Shown here one piece after another: positions 10,401 through 18,669 of a stretch of DNA of 64,000 bases. This DNA is from Arthrobacter sp. Soil764 (lineage in GTDB: Bacteria > Actinomycetota > Actinomycetes > Actinomycetales > Micrococcaceae). A program made the translations under genes and the position numbers. The notes below the pieces were generated by a model. It saw only the letters and a program-made list of their open reading frames with translations. It made no database searches and was not told the DNA's origin. Within the stretch, counting starts at the first letter, position 1, and every line of letters begins with the position of its first letter. The stretch covers positions 94,516 to 158,515 of the forward strand of contig NZ_LMSI01000001.1 of the NCBI RefSeq assembly GCF_001428075.1. The letters run 5' to 3'.

Positions 10401-10667
10401 ATCGTCGTCCAGCCGGGAACCGCCAAACGGAATGCCGCGCTGGCAGGATGATGCCACCGGTCCCGACATCCACAAAACCGTGCCCTGGGCGTCCTGTACC
10501 TCAAGCTCATAGCCTGTTTGCCGCGCAAGGGCTGGATCGCCGTCGTCATCCATGCCCAGCTGCCAGCTGAATGCAGGGGAGGGGGCTGCGGTCAGGCAGG
10601 ACGCAAGCCCGTCCGTCAGGAGGTTGGCCGCGTGGAGCTGGCCGGCTTCCGGTTCCTGCGCTGCCAT
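7401..10667 (-). CDS. Alpha-L-rhamnosidase, glycoside hydrolase family 78
   Basis: A large 1088-residue enzyme expected to release terminal L-rhamnose from RG-I or rhamnosylated compounds. The N-terminal fibronectin-like region (ARQTGYELEVQDAQGTVLW) and inserted LamG-like beta domain are typical of multidomain GH78 proteins. The catalytic (alpha/alpha)6 part includes VDTPTREKGQFLADAANISY, corresponding to the general-acid region of the family. No signal peptide is visible, so action is probably cytoplasmic on imported oligosaccharides. The ATG overlaps the stop of the upstream oxidoreductase (TGATG), so the two are co-translated. Confidence 0.9.
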   Translation of the reverse strand: MAAQEPEAGQLHAANLLTDGLASCLTAAPSPAFSWQLGMDDDGDPALARQTGYELEVQDAQGTVLWMSGPVASSCQRGIPFGGSRLDDDADYAWRVRIRDGAGVTGSWSALQPFSTGLTDSSWQAGWMGRAPGGRAPLEILNGALRVAGSPFLPVPCPGLRSFQLEARLRPVMGRAGVLLRSSGPGTGLLLELGADGQVSLRHAPAWEIPGPAAPETPVLASAQATCAASGAWRHLAVSDDGRTIRVSVDGMELLAVDEPLEQSADQVPAGTIALHQGPRSQAEYASLRITGIKQETPGEREEFLLDHRFDAGSELALASLSHWSRTTAHRQPDEWTLFRSTLKLTGTVRRARLYAAAHHHAQLSVAGTPCLSTTSFGYPGEGYYDAADLTEVLAQHPADTPVPVTALLHWYGPGQGRAAGIPGLLVRLTVDYDDGRREVLTSGPDWTAGEAPYRQSGYRNDEGDPVEHLDGEAAASLNAAADLPAAIIPGRHPSSDFPRLHPRRTFLSGRFVAPQQFLTAGDGTMVADFGQVIPARPEIDFLDGVPGRTVMLRAGYALGSDGRVDAGKTASQNTDMSFPYTQASGLQHYRASVHLGFRYLELPGVDAAEVSRVGASTVHAGHPGEGSFSSSDPVLDSVFGLLRDSALYGVQEQFVDTPTREKGQFLADAANISYATMALFGEHAFTAQALREFAWSARRYWSAGEEKGRYNAVYPNGDGKRDIPDFSLMLPEWAEEYHLRTGDLALARELLPHLRDTADYALRYIPAEGPTAGLVTNLGGGSGPYLHGIVDWPTPGRFGYDMECAAKTTVNAQAYSALVSTARLCGAAGDEEAASRYAAAARALAAGVRTRLRVNGVMVDGLHADGTPSSHASQHATSFPLSLGITEPACAAADAARLAGMGMRQGPMTVHRLVRALLGQGMTDAVLDLLTSKDQPGWAQLLGRGATFTWEAWDLADGSDYSQSHAWSAAVLKEILEHLLGVRFSVPGGNEVLIEPPLCRLEHACGSVPVGNGYVHAGWQRRGGQVELECTIPPGVTATVRLPAGTYGVKGPGADAAVVRSASGDHQGAGATRDFRVHTGTWTFTPA

Positions 10668-11878
10668 CAGGAGGCGGGCAGCTCGAAGGCAACCGGGGCG
10701 GCTGCAGCCCAGGGGAGGCCCAGTTCGCTGAACGTGGCATGCTGCCGGCCCGCGCGCTCCAGGGCGTCCTCAATGCCCACCACCACGGCGTGCGCTGCGT
10801 CGCCTTCGCCTTCCCAGTGGACATGTGCGGGATCGATGGGGGCAGGAAGGGGCGCTGTCCTGACAGCCTCCAGCACCAGCATGAAGGCTCCGCTGTCCAC
10901 CAGGCTGCTGGTGAGCGGAACGCCGTGCGCCCGGTGGGCCAGCAGGTTTTCCGTCAGGTCGTCGCGGCCGTACGTTTTCTCCGTGCGCCCGGACTCCGTC
11001 TCGATGGTGAGCCGGTCCTCTGTGTAGTGGAACACCGCCGTGCCGGCCGAGCCCTGCAGGGTCAGATAGGGCTCCACGGACTCCGACGCGCAGATGGTCA
11101 GGGCGCACGTAATGGGCAGGCCGGCCGCGGTGCGGATCCGGATCACGGAAGTGTCATCGGATTCGATGTCGTTGGCGCGGTACAGTTCGGTCTCCACGGA
11201 AGCGACGTCCGCCGTAGTGCGCGCCCCGGCAATGCGCAGGGCAGTCGCCACGGCGTGCGCCAGCGGGTTGGTGGCCACACCGTCCACCACGTCCACGCCG
11301 TTGATGCTCCGTTTTCCGGCCCAGCGGGAGCGTTTGTAGTAGGCCCTGTCGCGGACCCAGCGCCCGGTGGCGGAGATGCCTTCCAGGGTCCCGATGGTGC
11401 CGGCGGCAAGCAGTTCTTCGATGGCCTTCAGGGCGTGCGAGCCGAGGCTCTGGAATCCGATTTGTACCCCCCGGCCGGATGCCGAAGCCGCTGCGCAGAG
11501 GCGGTTGAAGTCGGCCAGGGAGGCGACGGGCGGTTTCTCCAGGTACAGTTCCGCATCCGTGGCGAGGGCGGCCAGGGCCAGCGGGGCATGGGTCTGGATG
11601 GGCGTGGCCACAATGATCAGGTCCAGGTCCGGGGTGTCCTCCAGGAGGCGGTCCAGTCCCGGGTAGGAAGCGGCCGACGGCGGGACCGTCCCGGGTGCCG
11701 GCGGCTGCGGGTCCGCCACGGCAACGAGTTCAACGCTGCCTCCGGCCTGCAGGCGCTCCAGGTTCCGGAGGTGGTGGGTGCCAAAGCCGTGCACTCCCAC
11801 CAGCGCAACCCGTGCCGCGGATGCCGGGGTGGCCGCTGTTCCGGCCTCGCTGCCGGGGGCTTCCGTTGCCGTTCCCAA
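10667..11878 (-). CDS. Gfo/Idh/MocA family oxidoreductase
   Basis: NAD(P)-dependent sugar dehydrogenase or epimerase-type protein. The Rossmann start RVALVGVHGFGTHHLRNLE lies near the N-terminus, and the family EKP motif is present in LYLEKPPVASLADFN. The reading frame is open to 12010, but that extension crosses two operator sites. I place the start at a TTG at 11878, behind GGAG with 5-base spacing (about 403 residues). A GTG at 11902 is the alternative. It is the first gene of an operon with the GH78 rhamnosidase, so a role in modified rhamnose or galacturonate processing is plausible; the substrate is unknown. Confidence 0.85.
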   Translation of the reverse strand: MGTATEAPGSEAGTAATPASAARVALVGVHGFGTHHLRNLERLQAGGSVELVAVADPQPPAPGTVPPSAASYPGLDRLLEDTPDLDLIIVATPIQTHAPLALAALATDAELYLEKPPVASLADFNRLCAAASASGRGVQIGFQSLGSHALKAIEELLAAGTIGTLEGISATGRWVRDRAYYKRSRWAGKRSINGVDVVDGVATNPLAHAVATALRIAGARTTADVASVETELYRANDIESDDTSVIRIRTAAGLPITCALTICASESVEPYLTLQGSAGTAVFHYTEDRLTIETESGRTEKTYGRDDLTENLLAHRAHGVPLTSSLVDSGAFMLVLEAVRTAPLPAPIDPAHVHWEGEGDAAHAVVVGIEDALERAGRQHATFSELGLPWAAAAPVAFELPAS

Positions 11879-11943
11879 TGGTTCTCCATTCCGCCCGGGC
11901 ACCAGCTTTTCGGGTGCCCAATCTTCGCGCCAGCGGGATTTCA

Positions 11944-11957
11944 GCAAGCGCTTTCCA
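11944..11957. promoter_or_regulatory. LacI-type operator candidate, class B
   Basis: Read on the minus strand this is TGGAAAGCGCTTGC, differing by one base from the first 14 bases of the site at 2143-2158. It lies 66 bases upstream of the chosen oxidoreductase start, in the same position relative to a class A site as at 2143/2179. Confidence 0.5.
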
Positions 11958-11997
11958 CCAACAAGTGTGCGGCATGCAGCCCTCCGCAGTCCAGCTA

Positions 11998-12009
11998 TGT
12001 AACGATTCA
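11998..12009. promoter_or_regulatory. LacI-type operator candidate, class A
   Basis: TGTAACGATTCA matches the TGWAWCGWWTCA motif. It is located in the divergent interval between the oxidoreductase/rhamnosidase operon and the DUF624/ABC operon, so one regulator could control both. Confidence 0.55.
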
Positions 12010-12130
12010 AAATTTCGCTTGACCAACGCGTGGCGGTGGGTCTAGATTTTCGAGAAACCGATTACCAGCGTGATGCGGGACACTTTCCGCTTCGCCTCTG
12101 CAACGATGGAGAACAGAAGGGAGTCCCGCC

Positions 12131-12796
12131 ATGCTGTCCGGGACCTTCAGTGCGCGTGCCTACTCGTTTTTTGACACCCTCGTCTGGATAGCGGGACTGA
12201 ACCTGCTGTGGATCGCTTTTACCCTCCTGGGTCTTGGGGTCTTCGGTGCAGGGCCGGCCACTGCCGCCGCCCATATCGCGGTGCGCAAACGGGCGGCGGG
12301 TGACGGCGCTCCGCTGCTGCGAAGCTTCGCCGCCGCGTACTTCCGCAACTTCTTCAGGGCGAACCTGCTTTCGCTGCCGCTGATGGGCGTCGCCGCGGCC
12401 CTTGTCCTGAACTGGAACTACTTCTCCCGGGGCCCGGGGCTCTTTCCGCAGCTGATGGCCGCCGCGATCTTTGTTGCGGCAATTTTCCTGGCCGGCGCCG
12501 CCTGCTACGTGTTCCCCATGTACGCGCGGTATGAGCTGCCCGCACCGCAATACCTGCTGATGTCCTCCCGTTTCGCGGTGCGGCACCTGGCCGGAACGGT
12601 CATCCTGCTCTTTGTCACCGCCGCTGTGGTGTATGCCAGCAGCAGCCTGCCGGGAGTGATCCCGTTCTTCAGTGTTGGAGCCTGGCTGTACCTCACGGGC
12701 TGGTTGTGCGACCGCTTCTTCGCCGCCAATGACGAATCCGTGGCGGCGGCGGAACCTGGCGTCCATCCCGCTCTCCAGGGAGCTTCCACCGCCTGA
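12131..12796 (+). CDS. YesL family (DUF624) membrane protein
   Basis: A 221-residue membrane protein with about five hydrophobic segments. It is a clear YesL/DUF624 type: an early LNLLWIAFTLLGLGVFGAGPATAA segment, then HIAVRKRAAGDGAPLLRSF and further helices. In B. subtilis yesL opens the RG-I operon, and here too it precedes the binding protein, two permeases, acetylesterase and YesU-like gene. The molecular role of the family is not known; a chaperone or regulator role for the importer is a guess from context. Confidence 0.85.
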   Translation: MLSGTFSARAYSFFDTLVWIAGLNLLWIAFTLLGLGVFGAGPATAAAHIAVRKRAAGDGAPLLRSFAAAYFRNFFRANLLSLPLMGVAAALVLNWNYFSRGPGLFPQLMAAAIFVAAIFLAGAACYVFPMYARYELPAPQYLLMSSRFAVRHLAGTVILLFVTAAVVYASSSLPGVIPFFSVGAWLYLTGWLCDRFFAANDESVAAAEPGVHPALQGASTA

Positions 12797-12878
12797 CTGC
12801 TCCCGCACCCCGCGCCTGCTCCTGCCCTCTAGACGCACTGCGGGCCTTGGGCAGGCGCCCGAATCGCCGGGCAAGAAA

Positions 12879-12890
12879 TGAAACGTATCA
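12879..12890. promoter_or_regulatory. LacI-type operator candidate, class A variant
   Basis: TGAAACGTATCA fits the class A pattern with one deviation in the right arm. It lies 54 bases upstream of the solute-binding gene start and argues against using the ATG at 12878 as the start of that gene. Confidence 0.45.
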
Positions 12891-12943
12891 ATCCAAGGGA
12901 CAGCCAGCCCTTTAAGTACCCCAACGAAGTGGAGTGGAAAAAT

Positions 12944-14473
12944 ATGATCCGCAGAAAACTGTCCCTGGCCGCCGCCGTCGTCACCGCCACGGCCCTGACC
13001 CTCACCGCCTGCAGCGGGGGTGACACCCCGGCCGCGGACCTCACCTCCGTGTCCATAATGGCCCCGTTCCTCGAGGCACAGCCGCCCGCAGCGGACGGCG
13101 CCGTCCAGAAGAAGCTGGAAGAGCTCACCGGCAAGCAGGTCAAGATCAACTGGGCCCCCAACGCGTCCTACGAGGACAAGACCAACATCACCCTGGCGGG
13201 TTCGGACATTCCGCAGGTCATGGTCATCCAGGGGAAGACGCCCGGGTTCGTGAAAAATGCCCAGGCCGGTGCCTTCTGGGACCTGACCGACAAGCTGGAC
13301 AAGTACCCCAACCTCAAGACAACCTTCCCGGACATCCAGAAGAACGCCAGCGTCAACGGCAAGGTCTATGGCGTGTACCGTGGCCGCGCCCCCATGCGTG
13401 CGGCCGTGATGTTCCGGCAGGACTGGCTGGACAAGCTGGGGCTGCAGCCGCCCAAGACCACCGAAGACCTGTACAAGGTGGCCAAGGCCTTCACCGAACA
13501 GGACCCGGACGGCAACGGCCAGAACGACACCTGGGGCATCACCATCCCCAAGTGGGGTGCGCTGGGCACCAACAGCCCCTACGACCTGATCGAGGAGTGG
13601 TACGGCGCCGGCAACCGCTGGACGGAGAAGGACGGGAAGCTGATCCCCAGCTTCGAAACCGACGAATTCCTCGAAGCCGACCGGTTCATCAAGAAGATGG
13701 TGGACGAAAAACTCATCAACCCGGACTTCGCCACCTTTGACAGCACCAAGTGGAACGAACCGTTCTTCAACGGCAAGGGCGGCATCATCGTCGACGTCGA
13801 CTCCCGGGTGAGCGTCCTCATCAACCTGTTCAAGCAGGCGGACCCCAACAACTTCCAGAACAAGGTGGGCTTCGTGGGCAACCTGGAAGGACCCGACGGC
13901 AAGCTGCACGCCCACCCCACCGACGGCTACTCCGGATTCCTGGCCATCCCCAAGGCCAGCGTCAAGACCGACGCTGAACTGGACAAGGTCCTGCAGTTCC
14001 TGAACACCATGAACGGCAAGGATGTGGCCATCCTCCTGAACAACGGCATCGAGGGCGTGAACTTCAAGGTGGAGGACGGCAAAGCGGCCACCATCAAGCC
14101 GGAGACCCCGGAAGGCAAGGCCGTCACCACCGATATCAAGAGCTACGCGCAGCTGGGCATGAATGTTGCGGGCAATGAGTTCTACCCGGTGAAGCAGCCC
14201 TCCGACTACGAGCAGCAGGTCTTCGACAAGCGCACCGAGGTGATGGCCGCGGACCTCAAGAGCGCCGTCTACAACCCGGCTGCTCCCTTCGTTTCCCAGA
14301 CCTACGTGGCCAAGGGTGCCCAGCTGGACAACATCGTGGCGGACGCCCGGATCAAGTACCTGGCCGGCCAGATCGACGAGCAGGGCCTCAAGGACGCCAT
14401 CAAGCTCTGGGACACCAGCGGCGGCAACAAGGTCAAGGAAGAGATCAACAAGCTCTGGCAGGACAACAAGTAA
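12944..14473 (+). CDS. ABC importer solute-binding lipoprotein (YtcQ/LplA type)
   Basis: A 509-residue family-1 binding protein, larger than the one at 2268, of the LplA/YtcQ group that pairs with LplB/LplC-type permeases. A Sec lipoprotein signal is visible: MIRRKLSLAAAVVTATALTL followed by a TAC lipobox. The ATG at 12944 is supported by GGAG nine bases upstream; the upstream ATG at 12878 would add a hydrophilic stretch ahead of the signal peptide and sits inside an operator. The EF-hand-like stretch DPDGNGQNDTWG near residue 188 is common in this group. RG-I-derived oligosaccharides are the likely cargo from context. Confidence 0.92.
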   Translation: MIRRKLSLAAAVVTATALTLTACSGGDTPAADLTSVSIMAPFLEAQPPAADGAVQKKLEELTGKQVKINWAPNASYEDKTNITLAGSDIPQVMVIQGKTPGFVKNAQAGAFWDLTDKLDKYPNLKTTFPDIQKNASVNGKVYGVYRGRAPMRAAVMFRQDWLDKLGLQPPKTTEDLYKVAKAFTEQDPDGNGQNDTWGITIPKWGALGTNSPYDLIEEWYGAGNRWTEKDGKLIPSFETDEFLEADRFIKKMVDEKLINPDFATFDSTKWNEPFFNGKGGIIVDVDSRVSVLINLFKQADPNNFQNKVGFVGNLEGPDGKLHAHPTDGYSGFLAIPKASVKTDAELDKVLQFLNTMNGKDVAILLNNGIEGVNFKVEDGKAATIKPETPEGKAVTTDIKSYAQLGMNVAGNEFYPVKQPSDYEQQVFDKRTEVMAADLKSAVYNPAAPFVSQTYVAKGAQLDNIVADARIKYLAGQIDEQGLKDAIKLWDTSGGNKVKEEINKLWQDNK

Positions 14474-15448
14474 ATGGCAGCCCCTGTCATTGACACCCTC
14501 GCCGGGGAGCGGGTGGGCAAAAAGCCGCCCGCCCCCCGGACCGGGGGCAGGTTCTCCGTCCATTTCGCACACTACAAGTGGCTGTACCTGCTGCTCCTGC
14601 CGGGCGTGGTGTACTTCGCGGTGTTCCGCTATGCACCCATGTACGGCGTATCCATCGCGTTCAAGGACTACGTCCCGTTCCTTGGCGTGAACGGCAGCCC
14701 CTGGGTTGGGTTCCGGAACTTCGAGGATTTCTTCGCCAACCCGGATTTCCCCCGGTTGCTGGGCAACACCCTCATCCTGGCCTTCCTCAACCTGGGCGTC
14801 GCCTTCCCACTGACCATCATCCTGGCGCTGCTGCTGAACGAGGTCCGGCTGTCCATCCTCAAACGCACCGTCCAGACGCTGGTGTACATTCCGCACTTCC
14901 TGTCCTGGACCATCGTGGCGTCCCTGAGCTTCCTGCTGTTTGCCCTGGACATCGGCCCGCTGTTCCAGTTCCTGAACAACGTCATGGGCACCAACATCGA
15001 CTTCCTGTCCGACCCCGCCTGGTTCAGGCCCCTGATCGTGCTGCAGGAAATCTGGAAGAACACCGGCTGGGGCACCATTATCTTCCTGGCCGCGCTGTCC
15101 ACCGTGGACCAGGACCAGTATGAGGCGGCCATCATCGACGGCGCAGGCCGGTTCCGCCGGGTGTGGCACATCACTCTTCCGGCGATCCGGTCCACGATCA
15201 TCGTGATGCTGATCCTTGCCATCGGGCAGATGCTGAACACCGGCTTCGAACAGATCTACCTGATGACCAACGCCCTTAACCGGGAAGTGGCGGACGTCTT
15301 TGACACCTACGTCTACTTCGTGGGCATCACCCAGGGCGCCTACAGCTACTCCACCGCGGTGGGCCTGTTCAAATCCCTGGTGGGCATCGTGCTGATCTTC
15401 GGCACCAACTGGCTGGCCAAGCGATTCAACCAGAGCGGACTGTTCTAG
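14474..15448 (+). CDS. ABC importer permease (LplB/YesP type)
   Basis: A 324-residue inner-membrane permease with six predicted helices. The ATG follows the previous stop directly. Its N-terminal motif YLLLLPGVVYFAVFRYAPMYG is diagnostic of the LplB group. The EAA loop appears as QYEAAIIDGAGRFRRVW. It should form a heterodimer with the next gene product. No ATPase gene is present in the operon. Confidence 0.94.
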   Translation: MAAPVIDTLAGERVGKKPPAPRTGGRFSVHFAHYKWLYLLLLPGVVYFAVFRYAPMYGVSIAFKDYVPFLGVNGSPWVGFRNFEDFFANPDFPRLLGNTLILAFLNLGVAFPLTIILALLLNEVRLSILKRTVQTLVYIPHFLSWTIVASLSFLLFALDIGPLFQFLNNVMGTNIDFLSDPAWFRPLIVLQEIWKNTGWGTIIFLAALSTVDQDQYEAAIIDGAGRFRRVWHITLPAIRSTIIVMLILAIGQMLNTGFEQIYLMTNALNREVADVFDTYVYFVGITQGAYSYSTAVGLFKSLVGIVLIFGTNWLAKRFNQSGLF

Positions 15449-15450
15449 CC

Positions 15451-16323
15451 ATGAAAATCCACAACACCCGCGGCGGCCGGATCTTCGATGCCGTCAATTA
15501 CGCCTTCCTGTCCCTGATCGGCATCATCACGCTGCTGCCGTTCGTCTACGTCTTCGCCGGGTCCTTTGCCACCGAAGCCGAGATCACCCGCCGGGCGTTC
15601 TTCGTCTGGCCGGAACAGTTCACCCTGGGCTCCTACGAGTACATCTTCGCCACGCCGGCGTTCGTGCGGGCGCTGGTGACCACCATCCTGGTCACGGCGG
15701 TGGGCACCCTCGTCCAGTTGGCCTTCACCGTGACCATGGCCTACCCGCTGGCCAAGAAGACCCTGCGGGGCAGGAACGTCATCCTGTCCCTGGTGGTTTT
15801 CGCCATGGTCTTCTCCGGCGGGATGATCCCCACCTTCCTGCTGGTCAAGGACCTGGGCCTGCTCAACTCCTACTGGGCGCTGATCCTGCCTGCGGCCATC
15901 AACCCGTTCAGCCTGATCATCATCAAGAATTTCTTCCAGGAACTCCCCGCGGAGCTTGAGGAATCGGCCAAGATGGACGGTGCCACCGAGATCGGGATCC
16001 TCTGGCGGATCCTGCTCCCGCTGTCCAAACCCGTGCTGGCCACTTTTGCACTTTTCTATGCGGTGGGCATCTGGAACGACTTCATGTCGCCCCTGCTCTA
16101 CCTCAGCGACAACTCCAAATGGACCCTCCAGATGTACCTCCGCCAGGTCACCGCTGCCTCGGACCTGCTGGGCACGGGCAACGTGGACCCCAATTACATC
16201 CCGCCGGAACAGGGCATCAAGTTCGCCGTGATCGTGGTGGCCACCCTGCCCATCCTCATCTTCTATCCGTTCCTGCAGAAGCACTTCGCCAAGGGCATGC
16301 TCATCGGCTCGGTGAAAGGCTGA
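15451..16323 (+). CDS. ABC importer permease (LplC/YesQ type)
   Basis: A 290-residue permease with six predicted helices, two bases after its partner. The family motif FSGGMIPTFLLVKDLGLLNS is present, and the EAA loop reads ELEESAKMDGATEIGIL. Tight spacing continues into the acetylesterase gene, indicating one transcript. Confidence 0.94.
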   Translation: MKIHNTRGGRIFDAVNYAFLSLIGIITLLPFVYVFAGSFATEAEITRRAFFVWPEQFTLGSYEYIFATPAFVRALVTTILVTAVGTLVQLAFTVTMAYPLAKKTLRGRNVILSLVVFAMVFSGGMIPTFLLVKDLGLLNSYWALILPAAINPFSLIIIKNFFQELPAELEESAKMDGATEIGILWRILLPLSKPVLATFALFYAVGIWNDFMSPLLYLSDNSKWTLQMYLRQVTAASDLLGTGNVDPNYIPPEQGIKFAVIVVATLPILIFYPFLQKHFAKGMLIGSVKG

Positions 16324-16325
16324 CC

Positions 16326-17051
16326 ATGAAAATTCTGCTGGCCGGAGACTCAACCGTGGCCAACTGCCCCACGCAGGAGTTCCCCATGAGTGGCTGGGGT
16401 GCGCACCTGGCCCCTCTCACATACCGGTGGGGCGCTGTGCACAACTTTGCCAAGGGCGGGGCAAGTACGGAATCCTTCCGCGGTGAGGGGCTGTGGGCGG
16501 ACCTGCTCGCCCAGGCCGGGCCCGGCGACGTGGTGCTGCTCCAATTCGGCCACAACGACCAGAAAAAGCACCACTTCGCTGCCCGCACCGGGTACGCGGC
16601 GAACCTGCGGACCATGGTGGGGGAGGTGCGTGCTGCCGGGGCCGCGCCGGTGCTGTGCACCTCCGTGGAGCGGCGGCACTTCCTGGACGCCAGGCACCCA
16701 AACGGCCTCCCGGCGTCGGGCGCTGTCCTGGAAGAAAGCCTGGAGGACTATCCGGAAGTGGTCCGCGAACTCGGCCGGGAGTTGGCGGTCCCGGTGATGG
16801 ACCTGAACGACTGGACCCGGAGCCTGTACCTCCGCCTGGGGCCGGACGAGTCCCGGGAGCTGTTTTGCCACTTCGCGCCCGGGGAGCATGCGCATTGGCC
16901 CGATGGCCTGGCCGACGACACCCACTTCTCCCGGCATGGTGCCGCACTGGTGGCCGCCGAGGTGGCCAGGCAGCTTGGTGCCCTGGGATACGGCGGCTCC
17001 AGCGCAGAGCCCGGCACCAAGGAGTTAAGCACGACGGCGGGACGCGGCTAG
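16326..17051 (+). CDS. SGNH-fold rhamnogalacturonan acetylesterase (YesT-like)
   Basis: A 241-residue esterase expected to remove acetyl groups from galacturonate units of RG-I. All four SGNH blocks are visible: GDSTVA with the catalytic Ser at residue 8, GGASTES, GHND and a C-terminal DDTHFS with the Asp-His pair. There is no signal peptide, so it probably acts on imported oligosaccharides. The ATG lies two bases after the permease stop. The DSTVA variant and neighbours closely mirror yesT of the B. subtilis yes cluster. Confidence 0.88.
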   Translation: MKILLAGDSTVANCPTQEFPMSGWGAHLAPLTYRWGAVHNFAKGGASTESFRGEGLWADLLAQAGPGDVVLLQFGHNDQKKHHFAARTGYAANLRTMVGEVRAAGAAPVLCTSVERRHFLDARHPNGLPASGAVLEESLEDYPEVVRELGRELAVPVMDLNDWTRSLYLRLGPDESRELFCHFAPGEHAHWPDGLADDTHFSRHGAALVAAEVARQLGALGYGGSSAEPGTKELSTTAGRG

Positions 17052-17723
17052 GTGGGCGCAACACGTTTGGAGACGGGGACCCTTTACAGCAACCCACTGG
17101 CAGGACCTGGTGACGTGGCCGGATGGGTGGCCGAAGGACCGGTAAGCGTCGGAAGCCACGAAGGAGCCCTGGAACTTTCCGCCGCGCTGGATGACCAGGA
17201 ATTCGGCGACCATGCGCACTGGACGTTCTGGTGCCCGGTGGAATTCCCGGACGGAATCCGCATCGGCTGGGACTTCCTGCCGCTCGCGGAGCCCGGCCTG
17301 GCCATGCTGTTCTTTGCAGCCGCGGGACACCAAGGGCTGGACCTCTTCAGCCCTGCCCTGGCACCGCGGACGGGCTACTATCCCCAGTACCACTCGGGCG
17401 ACATCGATGCCCTGCACGTCTCCTATTTCCGGCACAAGTACCCATCAGAGCGTGCCTTCCGCACCTGCAACCTGCGCAAGAGTGCGGGCTTCGAGCTCGT
17501 GGCGCAGGGCGCGGACCCGTTGCCGCCCACTGAGGACGCCGCCGGCTTCTACCGGCTGGAAGTAGTGAAGGACGGGGCCCGGGTGGCATTTTCCATCAAC
17601 GGGCTGCTCCTCTTTGACTGGCAGGATGCCTCGGGGAAGGTGCTGGCCGGCGGCCGGATCGGTTTCCGCCAGATGGCGCCGCTCCGGGCCGCCTACCGGA
17701 ACCTCGTGGTGGAGCGGCTTTAG
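17052..17723 (+). CDS. DUF1961 protein (YesU-like)
   Basis: A 223-residue predicted beta-sandwich (jelly-roll) protein of the DUF1961 family, whose B. subtilis member YesU is encoded in the same position of the RG-I cluster. Visible features are HWTFWCPVEFPDGIRIGWDF and DIDALHVSYFRHKYPSERAF, and length is normal. The GTG start abuts the previous TAG. A carbohydrate-binding or lyase-accessory function is suspected for the family but not established. It is the last gene before a strong terminator. Confidence 0.82.
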   Translation: MGATRLETGTLYSNPLAGPGDVAGWVAEGPVSVGSHEGALELSAALDDQEFGDHAHWTFWCPVEFPDGIRIGWDFLPLAEPGLAMLFFAAAGHQGLDLFSPALAPRTGYYPQYHSGDIDALHVSYFRHKYPSERAFRTCNLRKSAGFELVAQGADPLPPTEDAAGFYRLEVVKDGARVAFSINGLLLFDWQDASGKVLAGGRIGFRQMAPLRAAYRNLVVERL

Positions 17724-17725
17724 CA

Positions 17726-17764
17726 ACAAAGCGGACGGCCCCAAGGGCCGCCCGCTTTGTTTGC
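17726..17764 (+). terminator. Rho-independent terminator of the RG-I operon
   Basis: A long GC stem (ACAAAGCGG, CGGCCC) pairs with GGGCCG and CCGCTTTGT around a 3-nt loop, with one mismatch, and ends in TTTGTTTG. It also lies past the 3' end of the convergent gene at 17790 and may work for both strands. Confidence 0.8.
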
Positions 17765-17789
17765 TGCAACACCTGAAGCGCTGGGAGAA

Positions 17790-18353
17790 CTACAGTCCCA
17801 GGACCCGGTTCAGCAGGTTGGCAAGGCCACTCAGGCCGTTCCCGCCATCCAGGAGGCCGGTGATGGCGCACAGGAGGTTGCCCACCAGGTTGCCCGCTCC
17901 GGTCTGGGCGGTGATGTCCAGGACCACCTGGTTCAGGTCCACGTTGAGGCCCAGGAGTTCCAGATGCAGGGGACCCAGAACCAGGTTCAGGACGTCACAG
18001 CCAGCCCCGCCGCCGCCAGCCATGGTGGTGGGTGCAGCCGCAGCGGTTGTGGTGACCGTCTGGTCGACGGACTGAGTAGCTCCGGCGAGGTCGGTGAAGG
18101 TGCCCTGCAGCAGGCCGGTGACCATGAGCTGGCCGTCCTGGGCGCTGAAGCCGGTGGGCGTGAAGGAGCCGGCGAAGCTGCCTACTCCATCGATGGTCTG
18201 GTTGATGGTCCCGGTCACGTTGGCAACCTGTGACGACTGGGAGGCGGCGGAAGGAGCCGCGGGTGCCGCTGCCGTCGCCGGGCCTGCCATGCCAAAGAGC
18301 ATGGCGCCGGAGAGGGCAATGGCGGTTACTGAAGCTGAGACCTTGGTGCGCAT
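17790..18353 (-). CDS. Secreted protein of unknown function
   Basis: A 187-residue protein with a clear Sec signal peptide (basic start MRTKVSAS, hydrophobic core, cleavage likely after GPATA). The mature part is rich in Ala, Thr, Gly and Leu. A central low-complexity stretch TTTAAAAPTTMAGGGGAG precedes two Cys residues (GAGCDVLN and NLLCAITG) that might form a disulfide. The Leu-rich C-terminus includes LVLGPLHLELLGLNVDLNQV. I do not recognise a named domain. AAGGA precedes the ATG at suitable spacing. Confidence 0.75.
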   Translation of the reverse strand: MRTKVSASVTAIALSGAMLFGMAGPATAAAPAAPSAASQSSQVANVTGTINQTIDGVGSFAGSFTPTGFSAQDGQLMVTGLLQGTFTDLAGATQSVDQTVTTTAAAAPTTMAGGGGAGCDVLNLVLGPLHLELLGLNVDLNQVVLDITAQTGAGNLVGNLLCAITGLLDGGNGLSGLANLLNRVLGL

Positions 18354-18669
18354 TTTCGGTAAATCCTTTCAGCGCCGGGTTGCGGCGCAGTGAATCCTCC
18401 GAGGCTCCGCCCCCATGGAGAACCCCGGCGGAACTGTTTATTTCAAATGCAGTTTTCACTTTCACATGCAGCCCTGGCGGGCCGCGACACGTGGCTTGGA
18501 CTGGTGATCCAGGCCACGGGCACGTCGACCAACCTAATAGTAAGCATGCTGACTAGTCAAGCCGGGCTGGTGCGCAAGCCTGCTCATGGGGAGCGGCGTG
18601 CGCCCCGGGCGGGCCCCCTGGGGCAAGATGGAGGGGTTCAGGAACTGCCCACTGGAGGGAGGCGGGGTT
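18354..18669. other. Intergenic region with a palindromic motif
   Basis: This 316-base divergent region holds no supported gene. It must contain promoters for the secreted protein (minus) and the STAS-like protein (plus). The notable element is TAGTAAGCATGCTGACTA at 18538-18555, palindromic except for one base pair. Its left part is repeated upstream of csbD near 62881-62900 in the same orientation relative to the gene. Confidence 0.55.

Noticed and set aside
12062..15169. Very long minus-strand open frame (1035 codons) under the DUF624/ABC genes
   Set aside because: It is antisense to four clear genes, has shadow-type Gly/Gln/Arg composition, no domain and no ribosome site; high GC keeps antisense frames open.
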